A DNA stretch of 64,000 nt from Novosphingobium pokkalii. Lineage in GTDB: Bacteria > Pseudomonadota > Alphaproteobacteria > Sphingomonadales > Sphingomonadaceae. The stretch spans positions 162,702-226,701 of the forward strand of contig NZ_BMZP01000005.1 in the NCBI RefSeq assembly GCF_014652855.1. The letters are read 5' to 3'. The position numbers were made by a program, and so were the translations under genes. Every line of letters begins with the position of its first letter. The stretch's first letter is position 1. A model generated the notes under the pieces. The model made no database searches. It was not told the origin of the DNA and worked only from the letters and a program-made list of their open reading frames with translations. Positions 8,486 to 25,274 of this stretch are shown here, one piece after another.

Positions 8486-9415
8486 CTACGCGCCGAACCG
8501 GGCGACCAGCGCCTGGACCGGCACCAGGCGCTCGGCCAGATCGAGCGCGCCGCAAGCGTCGGGCGCGCTGCCATCGGCGCCGACCTCCGCCACGAGGCTG
8601 GCCACGAGTGCGGGATTGGCGTTCACCATTCTTCCACCAATGAGAATCTTCAGATCGGGCGATCGCGATACACTGCGCATGGCGGAAATCAGGCTCGCAA
8701 GCTTTGCGTTAGGACAATCGCAACTGATGGTCAAGCCGACCAGATCGAGGCTGTGATCGGCAATATGTTGCAGCAATTCCTTGCGTTCCGGCTCGATCAT
8801 CACCTCGGTTTGCCACCCGGCGCGGGCAAACACTTCCTCCACCATCAGCGCGCCGAAACTGTGCGCGTCGCCGGGCAGCGGGGCAAACAGCGCGGCCCGT
8901 GGGCGGGCCGGGGCGGCGCGCGGCGGCGGGAAGCGCAAGGTCACTTCGCGCATCACTTCCTGCAAGCGCCACAGGCCCATCGTCACGTCCACGAAATCGC
9001 AGTCGTCGTCTTCCCAATGCTGGCCCAGGCGGCGGGCCGATGGCGCCAAGAGATCGATGAACACGGATTCGACGCTGACGCCCCGGGCCAGAATGCCTTC
9101 CACCAGGACCAGCAGTTCGTCCGCTTCCAGTTCCAGCGGCAGCGAGGCAAACTTCGCGGCTTCGGCCGGATCGACCGCTTGCGTTCCCGCGACCATATCG
9201 CGCGGCATCAGGCCGTGGGCCTGGGCCATCAGCAGCCGGGGAATGATCTGCTCGCTGATCAGCGCGTCGACAGCGGTGGGAGGACAGGCGCGTATCGAAT
9301 CCCGCTTCCCCGCGGCCGGCGTTCCGGATGCGGCTCCACGTCCATCCTTGGTCCGGGTGGTCCCTTCCCCCCGGCCGGCGCGCTTGGCCGCGCCTGCACC
9401 AAAAACAGTTGCCAT
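8486..9415 (-). CDS. ppaA: PpaA/AerR-type cobalamin-binding antirepressor
   Basis: A 309-residue product from the chosen start. The C-terminal half is a B12-binding domain carrying the D-x-H-x-x-G motif (GDAHSFGAL) and VGLTISCDC; the middle helical part contains LGQHWEDDDCDFVDVTMGLWRLQEV, a typical MerR-helper/B12 helical-domain signature. AerR/PpaA proteins antagonise CrtJ/PpsR in a light- and B12-dependent way, and the neighbouring ppsR gene supports that role. The start at 9415 has GGAGGGG at 6-nt spacing. An in-frame ATG at 9499 (MVPDTSAL) would give 337 residues but lies one base from a TAGGCT -10-like box. The N-terminal 50 residues are basic and low-complexity. Confidence 0.88.
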   Translation of the reverse strand: MATVFGAGAAKRAGRGEGTTRTKDGRGAASGTPAAGKRDSIRACPPTAVDALISEQIIPRLLMAQAHGLMPRDMVAGTQAVDPAEAAKFASLPLELEADELLVLVEGILARGVSVESVFIDLLAPSARRLGQHWEDDDCDFVDVTMGLWRLQEVMREVTLRFPPPRAAPARPRAALFAPLPGDAHSFGALMVEEVFARAGWQTEVMIEPERKELLQHIADHSLDLVGLTISCDCPNAKLASLISAMRSVSRSPDLKILIGGRMVNANPALVASLVAEVGADGSAPDACGALDLAERLVPVQALVARFGA

Positions 9416-9500
9416 GGCAGACCCCTCCGGTCTGGGACGGCGCCGATCGCGCCTTGCCCGCACGGCCGCACCGATCAGGGCGCTTGTGTCCGGGACCATG

Positions 9501-9603
9501 AGCCTACGCCCTTTTCCGCGATCTGACAAACGGCAAAGTGTCACTATCTATTGTCGTCAAGTTAGATTGACACTTGCGCGCAGTGAGGCGTAGTCTCCCC
9601 GCA
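9501..9603. promoter_or_regulatory. Divergent ppaA/bchF promoter region with PpsR operator
   Basis: cGTCA-N8-TGACA at 9555-9572 is the best PpsR-type operator; an overlapping weaker TGTCA-N8-TGTCG starts at 9539. Towards bchF, TTGACA (9567-9572) lies 18 bases before TAGTCT (9591-9596), placing transcription about 25 bases before the bchF ATG. Towards ppaA, TTGTCA (9524-9529) lies 17 bases before TAGGCT (9501-9506). Both -35-like elements contain a PpsR half-site. Confidence 0.65.
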
Positions 9604-9616
9604 ACAACAACGGTGA

Positions 9617-11470
<1,854 letters not shown>

Positions 11471-11474
11471 CGCC

Positions 11475-12999
11475 ATGCAGCTTGCCGTCTGGACCTATGA
11501 AGGCCCGCCCCATGTGGGGGCCATGCGGGTGGCCACGGCAATGGAAGGCGTCCACTATGTGCTGCACGCCCCGCAGGGCGATACCTATGCCGATCTGCTG
11601 TTCACGATGATCGAGCGGCGCAACCAGCGCCCGCCGGTCACCTATACCACGTTCCAGGCGCGCGACCTCGGCAAGGATACTGCCGCCCTGCTTCAGGACG
11701 CGATCCGCGAGGCGGCGGAGCGCTTTGCCCCGCAGGCCCTGCTCGTCGGCGCCTCGTGCACTGCCGAACTGATCCAGGACGATCCGGCGGGCCTGGCCGA
11801 AGCGCTCAGCCTACCCTGCCCGGTGATCCCGCTGGAACTGCCCAGCTATCAGCGCAAGGAAAACTGGGGCGCGGCCGAAACTTTCTATCGCATGGTGCGC
11901 CACCTCGCCGATCCCGCGGTGCGCCCCGCCCCGCGCGAAGGGCGCCGCCCGCTGGCCAACCTGCTCGGCCCCTGCGCGCTGGGCTTCCGCCACCGGGATG
12001 ACGTGGTCGAAGTGGTCAAGCTGCTGGAATCCATGGGCGTCGGCGTCAACTGCGTGGCGCCGCTGGGTGCCACGCCGGCCGATCTGCGCGCCTTGGGCCG
12101 GGCCGATTTTAACGTCGTGCTCTATCCCGAAATCGGCGCCGAGGCGGCGCGCTGGCTGGGCCGCACATTCGGCCAGCCGGCGATCGACGTGGTGCCGATC
12201 GGGGTGGGCGCCACGCGCGACTTCATTGCCGCCGTCGCCGCCGTGGCCGGGGTCGATCCGGCACCGGCTCTCGCCACGCCCACCTCGCGCCTGCCGTGGT
12301 GGAGCCGCTCGGTCGATTCGACCTATCTCACCGGCAAGCGCGTCTTCATCTTCGGCGATGCCACCCATGCCATTGCCGCCGCGCGGATCGCGGCCGAAGA
12401 GCTGGGTTTCACCGTCTGCGGCCTGGGCTGCTACAACCGCGAATTCGCCCGCGAGATGCGCGCCGCCGCCGCGCACCATGGCCTCGATCCATTGATCACC
12501 GACGATCACCTTGTGGTCGAGGACGCGATCCGCGCCGCGGCGCCCGAACTTGTGCTGGGCACGCAGATGGAGCGCCACATCGCCAAGCGCCTGGGCCTGC
12601 CGTGCGCGGTGATTTCCGCTCCGGTCCACGTCCAGGATTTCCCCGCGCGCCACAGCCCGCAGATGGGCTTCGAAGGCGCCAACGTGATTTTCGACACCTG
12701 GGTGCATCCGCTGGTCATGGGGCTGGAAGAACACCTGCTGACCATGTTCCGCGACGATTTCGAGTTTTCCGACGCGGCCGGCCCGTCGCACCTTGCCGCC
12801 CATGCTGCGCCGGTCAGCGCGCCGGAAGCGGTGCCCGCCAGCCACGACACCATCCCCTGGACCAGCGACGCCGAACGCGAACTGCGCAAGGTGCCGTTCT
12901 TCGTGCGCGGCAAGGCGCGTTCCAACACCGAACGCTTTGCCGTGCTGGAAGGCCGCGCGCAGATCGACATCGCCACGCTCTATGATGCGAAGGCCCACT

Positions 13000-13010
<11 letters not shown>
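11475..13010 (+). CDS. bchB: Light-independent protochlorophyllide reductase subunit B
   Basis: A 511-residue partner of BchN in the catalytic NB component. Asp36 ([10 protein letters not shown]) is present at the position of the unusual aspartate ligand of the NB-cluster. [15 protein letters not shown] and the C-terminal [24 protein letters not shown] are typical, as is the small helical C-terminal domain ([23 protein letters not shown]). Spacing is 4 nt from bchN, and its 3' end overlaps bchH by 11 nt, so the genes are clearly co-translated. Confidence 0.96.
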
Positions 13011-18224
<5,214 letters not shown>

Positions 18225-18225
<1 letters not shown>

Positions 18226-19676
18226 TGGCCGCGCGCATGCCTCTTGCCCAACGGTGGAGCCGGGTGGCGCTGACCTGGCTGCCCTTTGCCGATGCGGCCA
18301 GCGCCGATGTCACGCTGCCGCGCCTGCTGCGCCTGTCGCTGTTCCAGGTCAGCGTGGGGATGATGACCGTGCTGCTCAACGGCACGCTCAACCGCGTGCT
18401 GATCGTGGAACTGGGCATCCATGCCTGGCTGGTTTCGCTGATGATCGCGATTCCCCTGCTCGCCGCACCGTTTCGCGCGCTGATCGGCCACCGGTCCGAT
18501 GTGCATCGCTCGGTGCTGGGCTGGCGCCGGGTGCCGTTCATCTGGTTTGGCACGCTGATGCAGTTCGGCGGCCTGGCCATCATGCCCTTTGCCCTGCTGC
18601 TGATGCGCGATCCACATCTCTTCCCGGTGGGCCTTTCCGCCAGTGCGCTGGCTTTCCTGCTCGCGGGCACCGGCATGCACACCACGCAGACGGCCGGGCT
18701 GGCGCTGGTGGGCGATCTCCTGCCCGAAGATCGCCGCGCCCGCGCCGTGGCGCTGCTCTATCTCGCGCTGCTCGCCGGGATGATGGTCTGCTCCACCATT
18801 TTGGGTGGGCTGCTCAACCATTTCACGCCCACTCGTTTGGTCCAGGTGATCCAGGCCTGCGCGGTGCTCACTTTCGTGCTCAACGTCGTCGCTTTGTGGA
18901 AGCAGGAAGCGCGCAGCGAAGCGATCGCTTCGCCGCAGACGCCGCGCCCGGCGTTTGCGGTGGTGTGGCAACGCTATGCCGCGCAGCCGCTGACCATGCG
19001 CCTGCTCGCCACGGTCGGCCTGGGCGCGGCGGCCTTTGCCATGCAGGATCCGCTGCTCGAACCCTATGGCGGGCAAGTGCTGCACTTGTCGGTGGGGGCC
19101 ACCACCAGCCTGTCGGGCGCCTGGGCGCTCGGCGCGCTCGCCGGCTTTGCGCTGTCGGCGCGCTGGCTGGGCGGCGGTATCGATGCCCTGCGCATTGCCG
19201 GCTATGGCGTAGTGCTGGGCATTGCCGCCTTCCTCCTGGTGATCTTTGCCGCGCCGCTGCAAAGCCCGCTGGCATTGGGCCTGGGCGCGCTGGTCATCGG
19301 CGCAGGGGCCGGGCTGTTTTCGGTCGGCACGCTCACCGCCGCGATGGGGCAAGCGGGCAGCGACGCCGCGAGTGCCGACATGGCCGGCCTCGCGCTCGGC
19401 GCCTGGGGCGCGGTGCAGACCACGGCGGCGGGCCTCGCCATCGCCTTTGGCGGCGTGCTGCGCGATCTGGTTTCCACCTTTGCCGTGTCCGATGGCCTGG
19501 GCCTGACGCTCGCCCATCACGCCACGGGCTATGGCGTGATCTACGCGATCGAGATTGCCCTGCTGCTGGTCACGCTGGTCCTGATGGGGCCGCTGGTCGG
19601 CCGCCTGGCGGGATCGCGCGCGGCATCTTCCACTGCCGGGGCACGTCGCTTCGGCCTGACCGAGTTTCCGACATGA
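18225..19676 (+). CDS. lhaA: Light-harvesting 1 assembly protein LhaA (PucC family)
   Basis: A 483-residue twelve-helix PucC-family membrane protein. WLPFADAASADVTLPRLLRLSLFQVSVGMMTVLLNGTLNRVLIVELG near the N-terminus and FAMQDPLLEPYGGQVL in the middle are typical of LhaA. LhaA assists LH1 assembly around the reaction centre, probably by pigment delivery. It is placed directly before puhA, as in Rhodobacter. Translation is coupled to bchM through a 1-nt overlap. It is the second PucC-family gene in the window; the other lies between bchG and bchP. Confidence 0.94.
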
Positions 19677-19698
19677 GCAGCCGGGAAGGAGAACTCCC

Positions 19699-20472
19699 AT
19701 GAGACACGGCAATATCGTCGGCACCATCGATGCCGCGCAACTGGCGCTGATCGCGTTCGTGCTCTTTTTCATCTGCCTGATCTTCTGGCTTCGCCGCGAA
19801 GACCGGCGCGAAGGCTATCCGCTGGAAGACGCGCTGACCGGGCGCGTCGACAGCGATGGCGGCCCGCTGTCCACCGCCAGCGCCAAGACCTTTTTCCTGC
19901 CCTTCGGCATGGGCACGGTCACCGTGCCGCTGCCGGCCAGCGAAAACCGGGAGCCGGTGGAGATCAAGGCGGAGCGGCGCGAGCATTTCGGCGGGGCGCC
20001 CTATTCGCCCGTGGGCGATGTCTTTGCCGCCGGGGTCGGGCCGGGTGCCTATGCCCAGCGCGCCCGCTTTCCCGATCGCGATGCCCACGGCAATCCGCGC
20101 ATCGTGCCGATCGGCAGCGTGCCGCAGATCTCCGTGGCCAGCGCCAGCATCGATCCGCGCGGCCTTGCCGTCTATGGCGCCGATGGCGCGCGCGCCGGCA
20201 CCGTGGTCGATCTCTGGGTCGATCGCGCCGAACACATGATCCGCTACCTCGCTGTGGATACCGGCGCGCGCATCGTGCTGGCGCCCATGGCCATGGCCGT
20301 GGTGCGCCGCCATGCCGTGATCATCAGCGCGATCAACGCCGCCGATTTCGCCACTGCCCCGTTCCCCGAAAACCCCGGTGAAATCACCCGCTACGAGGAA
20401 GAGCGCGTCGTCGCCTACTTCGGCACCGGCTATCTCTATGCCAATGCCGATCGGCTGGAGCCGCTGCTGTGA
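19699..20472 (+). CDS. puhA: Photosynthetic reaction centre H subunit
   Basis: A 257-residue cytoplasmic-cap subunit with a single N-terminal membrane helix (about residues 12-32, QLALIAFVLFFICLIFWL) followed by the RREDRREGYPLE boundary and a PRC-barrel domain (VVDLWVDRAEHMIRYLAVD). It stabilises the L-M heterodimer and shapes proton uptake to QB. A good ribosome site (GGGAAGGAGAACTCCC) precedes the ATG, unlike the overlapped neighbours, which fits the higher level needed for a structural subunit. The gene overlaps puhB by 4 nt. Confidence 0.96.
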   Translation: MRHGNIVGTIDAAQLALIAFVLFFICLIFWLRREDRREGYPLEDALTGRVDSDGGPLSTASAKTFFLPFGMGTVTVPLPASENREPVEIKAERREHFGGAPYSPVGDVFAAGVGPGAYAQRARFPDRDAHGNPRIVPIGSVPQISVASASIDPRGLAVYGADGARAGTVVDLWVDRAEHMIRYLAVDTGARIVLAPMAMAVVRRHAVIISAINAADFATAPFPENPGEITRYEEERVVAYFGTGYLYANADRLEPLL

Positions 20473-21104
20473 CCGAGCATGATTTCGAGCCGGTACGCGG
20501 GTTGCCCGGCGATCTGCCGGCGGGCGAAGCGATCCTGTGGCAGGCCGCGCCGGACTGGCGCGCGTTCAAGCGCAGCGCCTTGTTCGCGCGCGGCCTCATG
20601 GCCTACTTCGCTGCGCTTGCCCTGCTGGCCCTCGCCACCGGCAACCTGGTCGGCGCCGGGGCCATCGTGATCGCGGGCGCGCTGCTGCAAGGGCTGCTCG
20701 CCCTGTTTGCGGTGCTGGTGGCGCGCACCACGGTCTACACGCTCACCAACCGCCGCCTGGTGCTGCGCATCGGCGTGGCACTCAACACCTGCATCAACCT
20801 GCCGCTGGCGCTGATCACCTCGGCAGACTTGCGCCAGGCCAGCGGCAGCACGGGTGACATTGCCGTCGCGCTCAAAGGCGAACATCGCCTGGGCTATGCC
20901 ATGCTCTGGCCCCATGCCCGCCCCTGGCGCCTGTCGCGCCCGCAGCCGATGCTGCGCGCCCTGCCCGATGCCGCGCGCTTGGCGCAGGACCTGGCCCAGG
21001 CCTGCGCCGCTCTGGCACCGGTCACCATCGCCCGCCCAGCGCAGGAACCAGTGCGCCAGGCGCCGTCGCGACCCACCCCGGCGCTGGAGGGAGCCACGGC
21101 ATGA
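20469..21104 (+). CDS. puhB: Reaction centre assembly protein PuhB
   Basis: A 211-residue membrane protein with a GTG start overlapping the puhA stop. The N-terminus MTEHDFEPVRGLPGDLPAGEAILWQAAPDW is typical of PuhB, followed by two or three hydrophobic helices (about 35-85) and a PH-like beta domain beginning TVYTLTNRRLVLRIGVAL. PuhB dimers assist reaction-centre assembly in Rhodobacter. The last 30 residues are Pro/Ala-rich and variable. Confidence 0.93.
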   Translation: MTEHDFEPVRGLPGDLPAGEAILWQAAPDWRAFKRSALFARGLMAYFAALALLALATGNLVGAGAIVIAGALLQGLLALFAVLVARTTVYTLTNRRLVLRIGVALNTCINLPLALITSADLRQASGSTGDIAVALKGEHRLGYAMLWPHARPWRLSRPQPMLRALPDAARLAQDLAQACAALAPVTIARPAQEPVRQAPSRPTPALEGATA

Positions 21105-21598
21105 GCCACGCCCATTCCCACGAAAACACCGTCCCGCGCCCGGCGCTGGTGCTGGCCGGCGCGCTGGTGGCGATCACCGTGGCGCTGACCGGCCTGGTCC
21201 GCGTCGGCGTGCTCCCGCGTGAGGCGGTGCCGGCGGTGGAGCGCGCCAGAGAAGGCGTCACGCCCCTTGCCGTGCGACATCTCGTCTTTGCCGATCGCGC
21301 CGATGGCGCCGTCGTGGTGCAGGACAGTGATCGCGGGGCAACGCTCGCCGTGCTCATCGGCGAAAACGACGGCGGCGGCTTCGTGCGCGGGGTGATGCGC
21401 GGCATGGCGCGGGAGCGGCGCATGAACGGCATCGGCCCGGCCCGGCCGTTTGAACTGACGCAATGGGCCAATGGCGCGCTGACCCTGCGCGATCCGGCCA
21501 CGGGCCGCGCGATCGAGCTCGGCTCGTTCGGCGCCACCAACCGCGCTGCCTTTGCCCGCTTCCTCCAGCCCGCAGCCGCAACGGGCAGCCGCGCATGA
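21101..21598 (+). CDS. puhC: Photosynthetic complex assembly protein PuhC
   Basis: A 165-residue protein with one N-terminal membrane anchor (about 15-37) and a periplasmic domain containing RHLVFADRADGAVVVQD and GFVRGVMRGMARERRM, signatures of PuhC. Required for efficient LH1-RC assembly in R. capsulatus. It overlaps both neighbours by 4 nt, so puhA-puhB-puhC-orf96-acsF form one coupled run. A His-rich start (MSHAHSHE) is notable but of unknown meaning. Confidence 0.92.
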   Translation: MSHAHSHENTVPRPALVLAGALVAITVALTGLVRVGVLPREAVPAVERAREGVTPLAVRHLVFADRADGAVVVQDSDRGATLAVLIGENDGGGFVRGVMRGMARERRMNGIGPARPFELTQWANGALTLRDPATGRAIELGSFGATNRAAFARFLQPAAATGSRA

Positions 21599-21885
21599 TC
21601 CGCCCCCGCGCCTTCACCGTGCCATGCCGCATCGCCATCGAGCAGAGCGCCGCGCACTTCCACGCCCATGTCGAACTCGATGGCGATCTCGCCGTTGAGC
21701 CGGGCGACCGCGTGCGCGTCCATGGCGATCCGGTGCGGGTGCCGTTTGGCGAAAGCGCGGTGTTTGAACGCACCGCCACCGTGGTCCGCGCCGGCCCGCT
21801 GCTGCGCGCCTGGACCCGCGCGGTGGCCTACCTCGGCCTTACCGAGCTTTACGAAGTCAGCTTCACGTCCGGGAGCCTGCGATGA
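21595..21885 (+). CDS. Conserved-position 96-residue PGC protein of unknown function
   Basis: A 96-residue soluble protein ([17 protein letters not shown]...) wedged between puhC and acsF with 4-nt overlaps at both ends, strong evidence that it is translated. It has a beta-rich pattern with acidic and His residues in its first half ([24 protein letters not shown]) and no membrane helix or signal peptide. I do not recognise a characterised family. The context suggests a part in complex assembly or in cyclase function, but that is inference. Confidence 0.85.
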   Translation: MIRPRAFTVPCRIAIEQSAAHFHAHVELDGDLAVEPGDRVRVHGDPVRVPFGESAVFERTATVVRAGPLLRAWTRAVAYLGLTELYEVSFTSGSLR

Positions 21886-22937
21886 CCACGCATACTGCCA
21901 AGCCCGATGTCCACGCTATGGTGAGCCACGAAACGGTGCTCAGCCCGCGTTTCTACACCACCGATTTTGCCGCGCTCGATGCCATCGACGTGTCGAGCGT
22001 GCGCCAGGAATGGGATGCGCTGATTGCCGAGATGGCGAGCGATCCCAACAAGCGCCATTTCAAGCGCGAGCAGGATTTCGCCGGCATCATCGCCGCGCTG
22101 GAGCCGGAGCTGCGCGCCGAATTCATCGATTTCCTGGTCAGTTCGCTGACCTCGGAATTCTCCGGCTGCATCCTCTATGCCGAAATGGCGCGGCGCACGT
22201 CGAACCCTGACATGAAGATGCTGTTCAAGCTGCTCGCGCGCGATGAAAGCCGCCACGCCGGCTTCATCAACGAAGCCTTGAAGGACGAAGGCATCGGCAT
22301 CGATCTCAGCTTTCTGACAAAGGCCAAGAAATACCACTATTTCAAGCCGAAGTTCATTTTCTATTCGGTCTACCTGTCCGAAAAGATCGGCTACGCGCGC
22401 TATATCACCATCTATCGCCAGTTGGCCGCCAAGCCTGAATTGCGCTTTCACCCGATCTTCTTGTGGTTCGAAAGCTGGTGCAACGACGAATTCCGCCATG
22501 GCGAGGCCTTTGCGCTGCTGCTGCGCGCCGATCCCAAGCTGTTGCGCGGTGCCAACACGCTGTGGGTGCGCTTCTTCCTGCTGGCGGTCTATGCCACGAT
22601 GTATGTGCGCGATCATGCCCGGCCGGTGTTCCACCGGGCGCTCGGCCTCGATCCCACCGATTACGATTATCGCGTCTTCACCATCTGCTCGCAGATCGCG
22701 CGCCAGGTCTTCCCGGTGGAACTCGATACCGACGATCCGCGCTTTCGCCGCGCCATGGCCCGCCTGCTGGTGCACAGCAACCGGCTGGCCGCCGGCAAGG
22801 CGCGGGGCGGGCTGGCCGGCGCCTGGATGCGCGCCAGCGGCGCACTGGGCGCGGCGGCCAATTTCGCGCGCATGTATCTGCTGCGCCCGCGCCGCAATGC
22901 CCTGCCCGCCACGATCCGGCTGCAACCGGCATGGTAA
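21882..22937 (+). CDS. acsF: Aerobic Mg-protoporphyrin IX monomethyl ester cyclase
   Basis: A 351-residue diiron oxygenase that forms ring E of bacteriochlorophyll using O2. Two E/D-x-x-H iron-binding motifs are visible: [16 protein letters not shown] and [15 protein letters not shown], in the rubrerythrin-like fold; the carboxylates in [12 protein letters not shown] complete the site. The protein is of normal length for alphaproteobacterial AcsF. No bchE is present, so ring formation depends on oxygen, in line with an obligately aerobic phototroph. It overlaps orf96 by 4 nt and puhE by 7 nt. Confidence 0.96.
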   Translation: MTTHTAKPDVHAMVSHETVLSPRFYTTDFAALDAIDVSSVRQEWDALIAEMASDPNKRHFKREQDFAGIIAALEPELRAEFIDFLVSSLTSEFSGCILYAEMARRTSNPDMKMLFKLLARDESRHAGFINEALKDEGIGIDLSFLTKAKKYHYFKPKFIFYSVYLSEKIGYARYITIYRQLAAKPELRFHPIFLWFESWCNDEFRHGEAFALLLRADPKLLRGANTLWVRFFLLAVYATMYVRDHARPVFHRALGLDPTDYDYRVFTICSQIARQVFPVELDTDDPRFRRAMARLLVHSNRLAAGKARGGLAGAWMRASGALGAAANFARMYLLRPRRNALPATIRLQPAW

Positions 22938-23710
22938 GCTGGACCGGCCACGTCCTGCCTGTCCTGGCAACGATCCTGATCTGGTTCTTTGCAACCGGGC
23001 TGGTCGCGTGGCTGGATAATCGCGCGCGCCACACCTTTGCCCACAGCCTGCTGCTGGCGGGCTGTGCCGCGATCGGTGGCATCGTGATCATTGCTGTCTC
23101 GATGCGCTGGGCCACGCTGGCCGGCGTCTATGCCTCGCTCGCCGGGGCCATCCTGGTCTGGGCCTGGCACGAAATCAGCTTTCTCACCGGCGTGGTCACC
23201 GGCCCCCGGCGCGAAGCCTGCCCGCCCGGCGCGCGTGGCTGGCCGCGCTTTGCCCATGCCGTGGCCGCACTCGCCTGGCATGAAGTGGCCCTGGCGCTCA
23301 GCGCCGCCGGGCTCCTGTGGATGAGCCGGGACGCGCCCAACCGGGTTGGCGCCATGGCCTTCGCGCTGCTGCTGGCCATGCGGCTGAGCACCAAGGTCGC
23401 GATTTTCCTGGGCGTGCCCAACATGAGCACGGACATCCTGCCCCAGCATCTGGCCTACCTGAAAAGCTATTTCGGCAAGCCGCGACTGGGCGTGGAGCTT
23501 TACGCCGCGATTGCCGCATGCCTGGCGCTGGCCGGCTGGCTCGCCACGCTCGCGCTCGCCGCACCGGCTGGCAGCGCCGAAGCCGCCGGCGCCAGCCTGC
23601 TCTTCGCGCTCGCCGCGCTGGGCGCGCTCGAACACCTGTTCCTGGCCCTGCCCATGCGCGACGGGGCCTTGTGGGGCTGGGCGCTGCCCGCGCGCCACCC
23701 TGCCAACTGA
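22931..23710 (+). CDS. puhE: Photosynthetic complex assembly protein 2 PuhE
   Basis: A 259-residue polytopic membrane protein with about seven helices. [19 protein letters not shown] and [15 protein letters not shown] are typical of PuhE. It is involved in bacteriochlorophyll/RC assembly in R. capsulatus, mechanism unknown. ATG at 22931 lies inside acsF (7-nt overlap). The gene is followed by hemA, reproducing the acsF-puhE-hemA order common in alphaproteobacterial clusters. Confidence 0.92.
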   Translation: MVSWTGHVLPVLATILIWFFATGLVAWLDNRARHTFAHSLLLAGCAAIGGIVIIAVSMRWATLAGVYASLAGAILVWAWHEISFLTGVVTGPRREACPPGARGWPRFAHAVAALAWHEVALALSAAGLLWMSRDAPNRVGAMAFALLLAMRLSTKVAIFLGVPNMSTDILPQHLAYLKSYFGKPRLGVELYAAIAACLALAGWLATLALAAPAGSAEAAGASLLFALAALGALEHLFLALPMRDGALWGWALPARHPAN

Positions 23711-23744
23711 ACTGGAAAAAACAACCACGAGAGGGCCGAGGACG

Positions 23745-24965
23745 ATGGATTTTGAAACCTATTTCAAGGGGGAACTGGACTCGGTCCGCGAGGAAGGCCG
23801 CTATCGCATCTTTACCGAGATCGAGCGGCACTGCGGCACGTTCCCGCATGCCACGCGCTATGTCGACGAAACCACCCAGCCGATCACCGTGTGGTGCTCC
23901 AACGATTACCTGGGCATGGGGCAGCACCCGGCCGTGCTCGATGCCATGCGCCGCGTGCTGGACGAATGCGGCGCGGGCGCGGGCGGCACGCGCAATATCT
24001 CGGGCACCAACCATCACCACGTGATGCTCGAACGCGAGCTGGCCGATCTCCATGGCAAGGAAGCCGCGCTGCTGTTCACCAGCGGCTATGTGTCCAACTG
24101 GGCGGGTCTGGGCACGCTGGCGGCCAGGATCCCCGGCTGCGTGGTCTTTTCCGATGCGCTCAACCACGCCTCGATGATCGAGGGCATCCGCCATTCGCGC
24201 AGCCAGTGCCATATCTGGCGCCACAACGATGCCGGGCACCTCGACGAACTGCTCAGCCAATACGGGCCAGACGTGCCCAAGCTGGTGGCATTTGAAAGCG
24301 TCTATTCGATGGACGGAGACATCGCCCCGATCGCCGACATCCTCGACGTGTGCGAGGCGCATGGCGCGATGAGCTATATCGACGAAGTCCATGCCGTGGG
24401 CCTCTATGGCCCGCGCGGCGGCGGCGTGGCCGAACGCGAAGGCCTGATGGACCGCATCACCGTGATCGAAGGCACGCTGGGCAAGGCGTTCGGCGTGATG
24501 GGCGGCTATATCGCCGCGTCGGAAAGCCTGTGCGATTTCGTCCGCACCTTTGCCAGCGGCTTCATCTTCACCACAGCCCTGCCCCCGGCGCTCGCTGCCG
24601 GTGCCACGGCCAGCATCCGGCACCTGAAAGCCAGCGAGATCGAGCGCGCGCGGCACAAGGAGCGCGTCGCCACGGTGCGTCGCCGCCTCGATGGCCTGGG
24701 CATTCCGCACTTGCCCAATCCCAGCCACATCATTCCGGTGATGGTCGGCGATCCCAAGAAGTGCAAGCGGATCAGCGACTGGCTGATGGACAACCACGGC
24801 ATCTACGTCCAGCCGATCAACTATCCCACCGTGCCGCGCGGCACCGAGCGCCTGCGCATCACCCCATCGCCGGTACACAGCGATGGCGACATCGATCGCC
24901 TGATCGAGGCGCTCAGCGACATCTGGTCGCAATGCGAACTGGCGCGCCGCTCCGCCGCCGCGTGA
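23745..24965 (+). CDS. hemA: 5-aminolevulinate synthase
   Basis: A 406-residue PLP enzyme condensing glycine and succinyl-CoA, the first step of tetrapyrrole synthesis in alphaproteobacteria. The PLP lysine lies in [47 protein letters not shown] and [17 protein letters not shown] are family motifs. The start [11 protein letters not shown] follows a GAGG-rich leader 34 nt after puhE. It ends the plus-strand superoperon and is followed by a perfect 21-bp hairpin. Confidence 0.97.
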   Translation: MDFETYFKGELDSVREEGRYRIFTEIERHCGTFPHATRYVDETTQPITVWCSNDYLGMGQHPAVLDAMRRVLDECGAGAGGTRNISGTNHHHVMLERELADLHGKEAALLFTSGYVSNWAGLGTLAARIPGCVVFSDALNHASMIEGIRHSRSQCHIWRHNDAGHLDELLSQYGPDVPKLVAFESVYSMDGDIAPIADILDVCEAHGAMSYIDEVHAVGLYGPRGGGVAEREGLMDRITVIEGTLGKAFGVMGGYIAASESLCDFVRTFASGFIFTTALPPALAAGATASIRHLKASEIERARHKERVATVRRRLDGLGIPHLPNPSHIIPVMVGDPKKCKRISDWLMDNHGIYVQPINYPTVPRGTERLRITPSPVHSDGDIDRLIEALSDIWSQCELARRSAAA

Positions 24966-24977
24966 CGGGACCGATTG

Positions 24978-25023
24978 CAAGCGAAGAGGCCACGAACCCC
25001 ATGGTTCGTGGCCTCTTCGCTTG
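24978..25023. terminator. Perfect 21-bp hairpin after hemA
   Basis: Arms 24978-24998 and 25003-25023 are exact inverse complements with a CCAT loop. It begins 12 bases after the hemA stop and can end transcription of the bchF-hemA operon. It lacks a U-tract, so it may be a stabilising or bidirectional terminator rather than a classic one. Confidence 0.65.
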
Positions 25024-25038
25024 TGCGCAAAAAATGAT

Positions 25039-25153
25039 CGTCACCCTGAACTTGTTTCAGGGTCCAGCCCTCCGCCTGTCCCGACCGACCACCTCATGCC
25101 AGCCCCCGCAGAAAAGGCTTCAAGCTGGACCCCGGATCAAGTCCGGGGTGACG
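25039..25153. repeat. Interspersed palindromic repeat pair
   Basis: Two 29-nt arms (25039-25067 and 25125-25153) are inverse complements at 24 of 29 positions: CGTCACCCTGAACTTG... and ...CAAGTCCGGGGTGACG. Each arm is itself a small hairpin (CCCTGAACTTGTTTCAGGG; CCCCGGATCAAGTCCGGGG). I recall this type of element as common between genes in sphingomonads. The space between the arms holds no plausible gene. Confidence 0.7.
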
Positions 25154-25195
25154 GAATAGGCAGAGATATCAATACTTCGCCACCATCCCCACACA

Positions 25196-25241
25196 CAAGA
25201 AGGGACGGAAAGCCCATCGCGGCGCTTTCCGTCCCTTCTTG
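25196..25241. terminator. Perfect 18-bp hairpin downstream of the cytochrome c gene
   Basis: Arms 25196-25213 and 25224-25241 are exact inverse complements around a 10-nt loop. It lies 34 bases beyond the cytochrome stop codon, the place expected for its terminator. Like the hairpin behind hemA it has no U-tract on either strand. Confidence 0.6.
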
Positions 25242-25274
25242 CAGACTGGCCCGCGAAGGCGCGGTCGAGACCCG

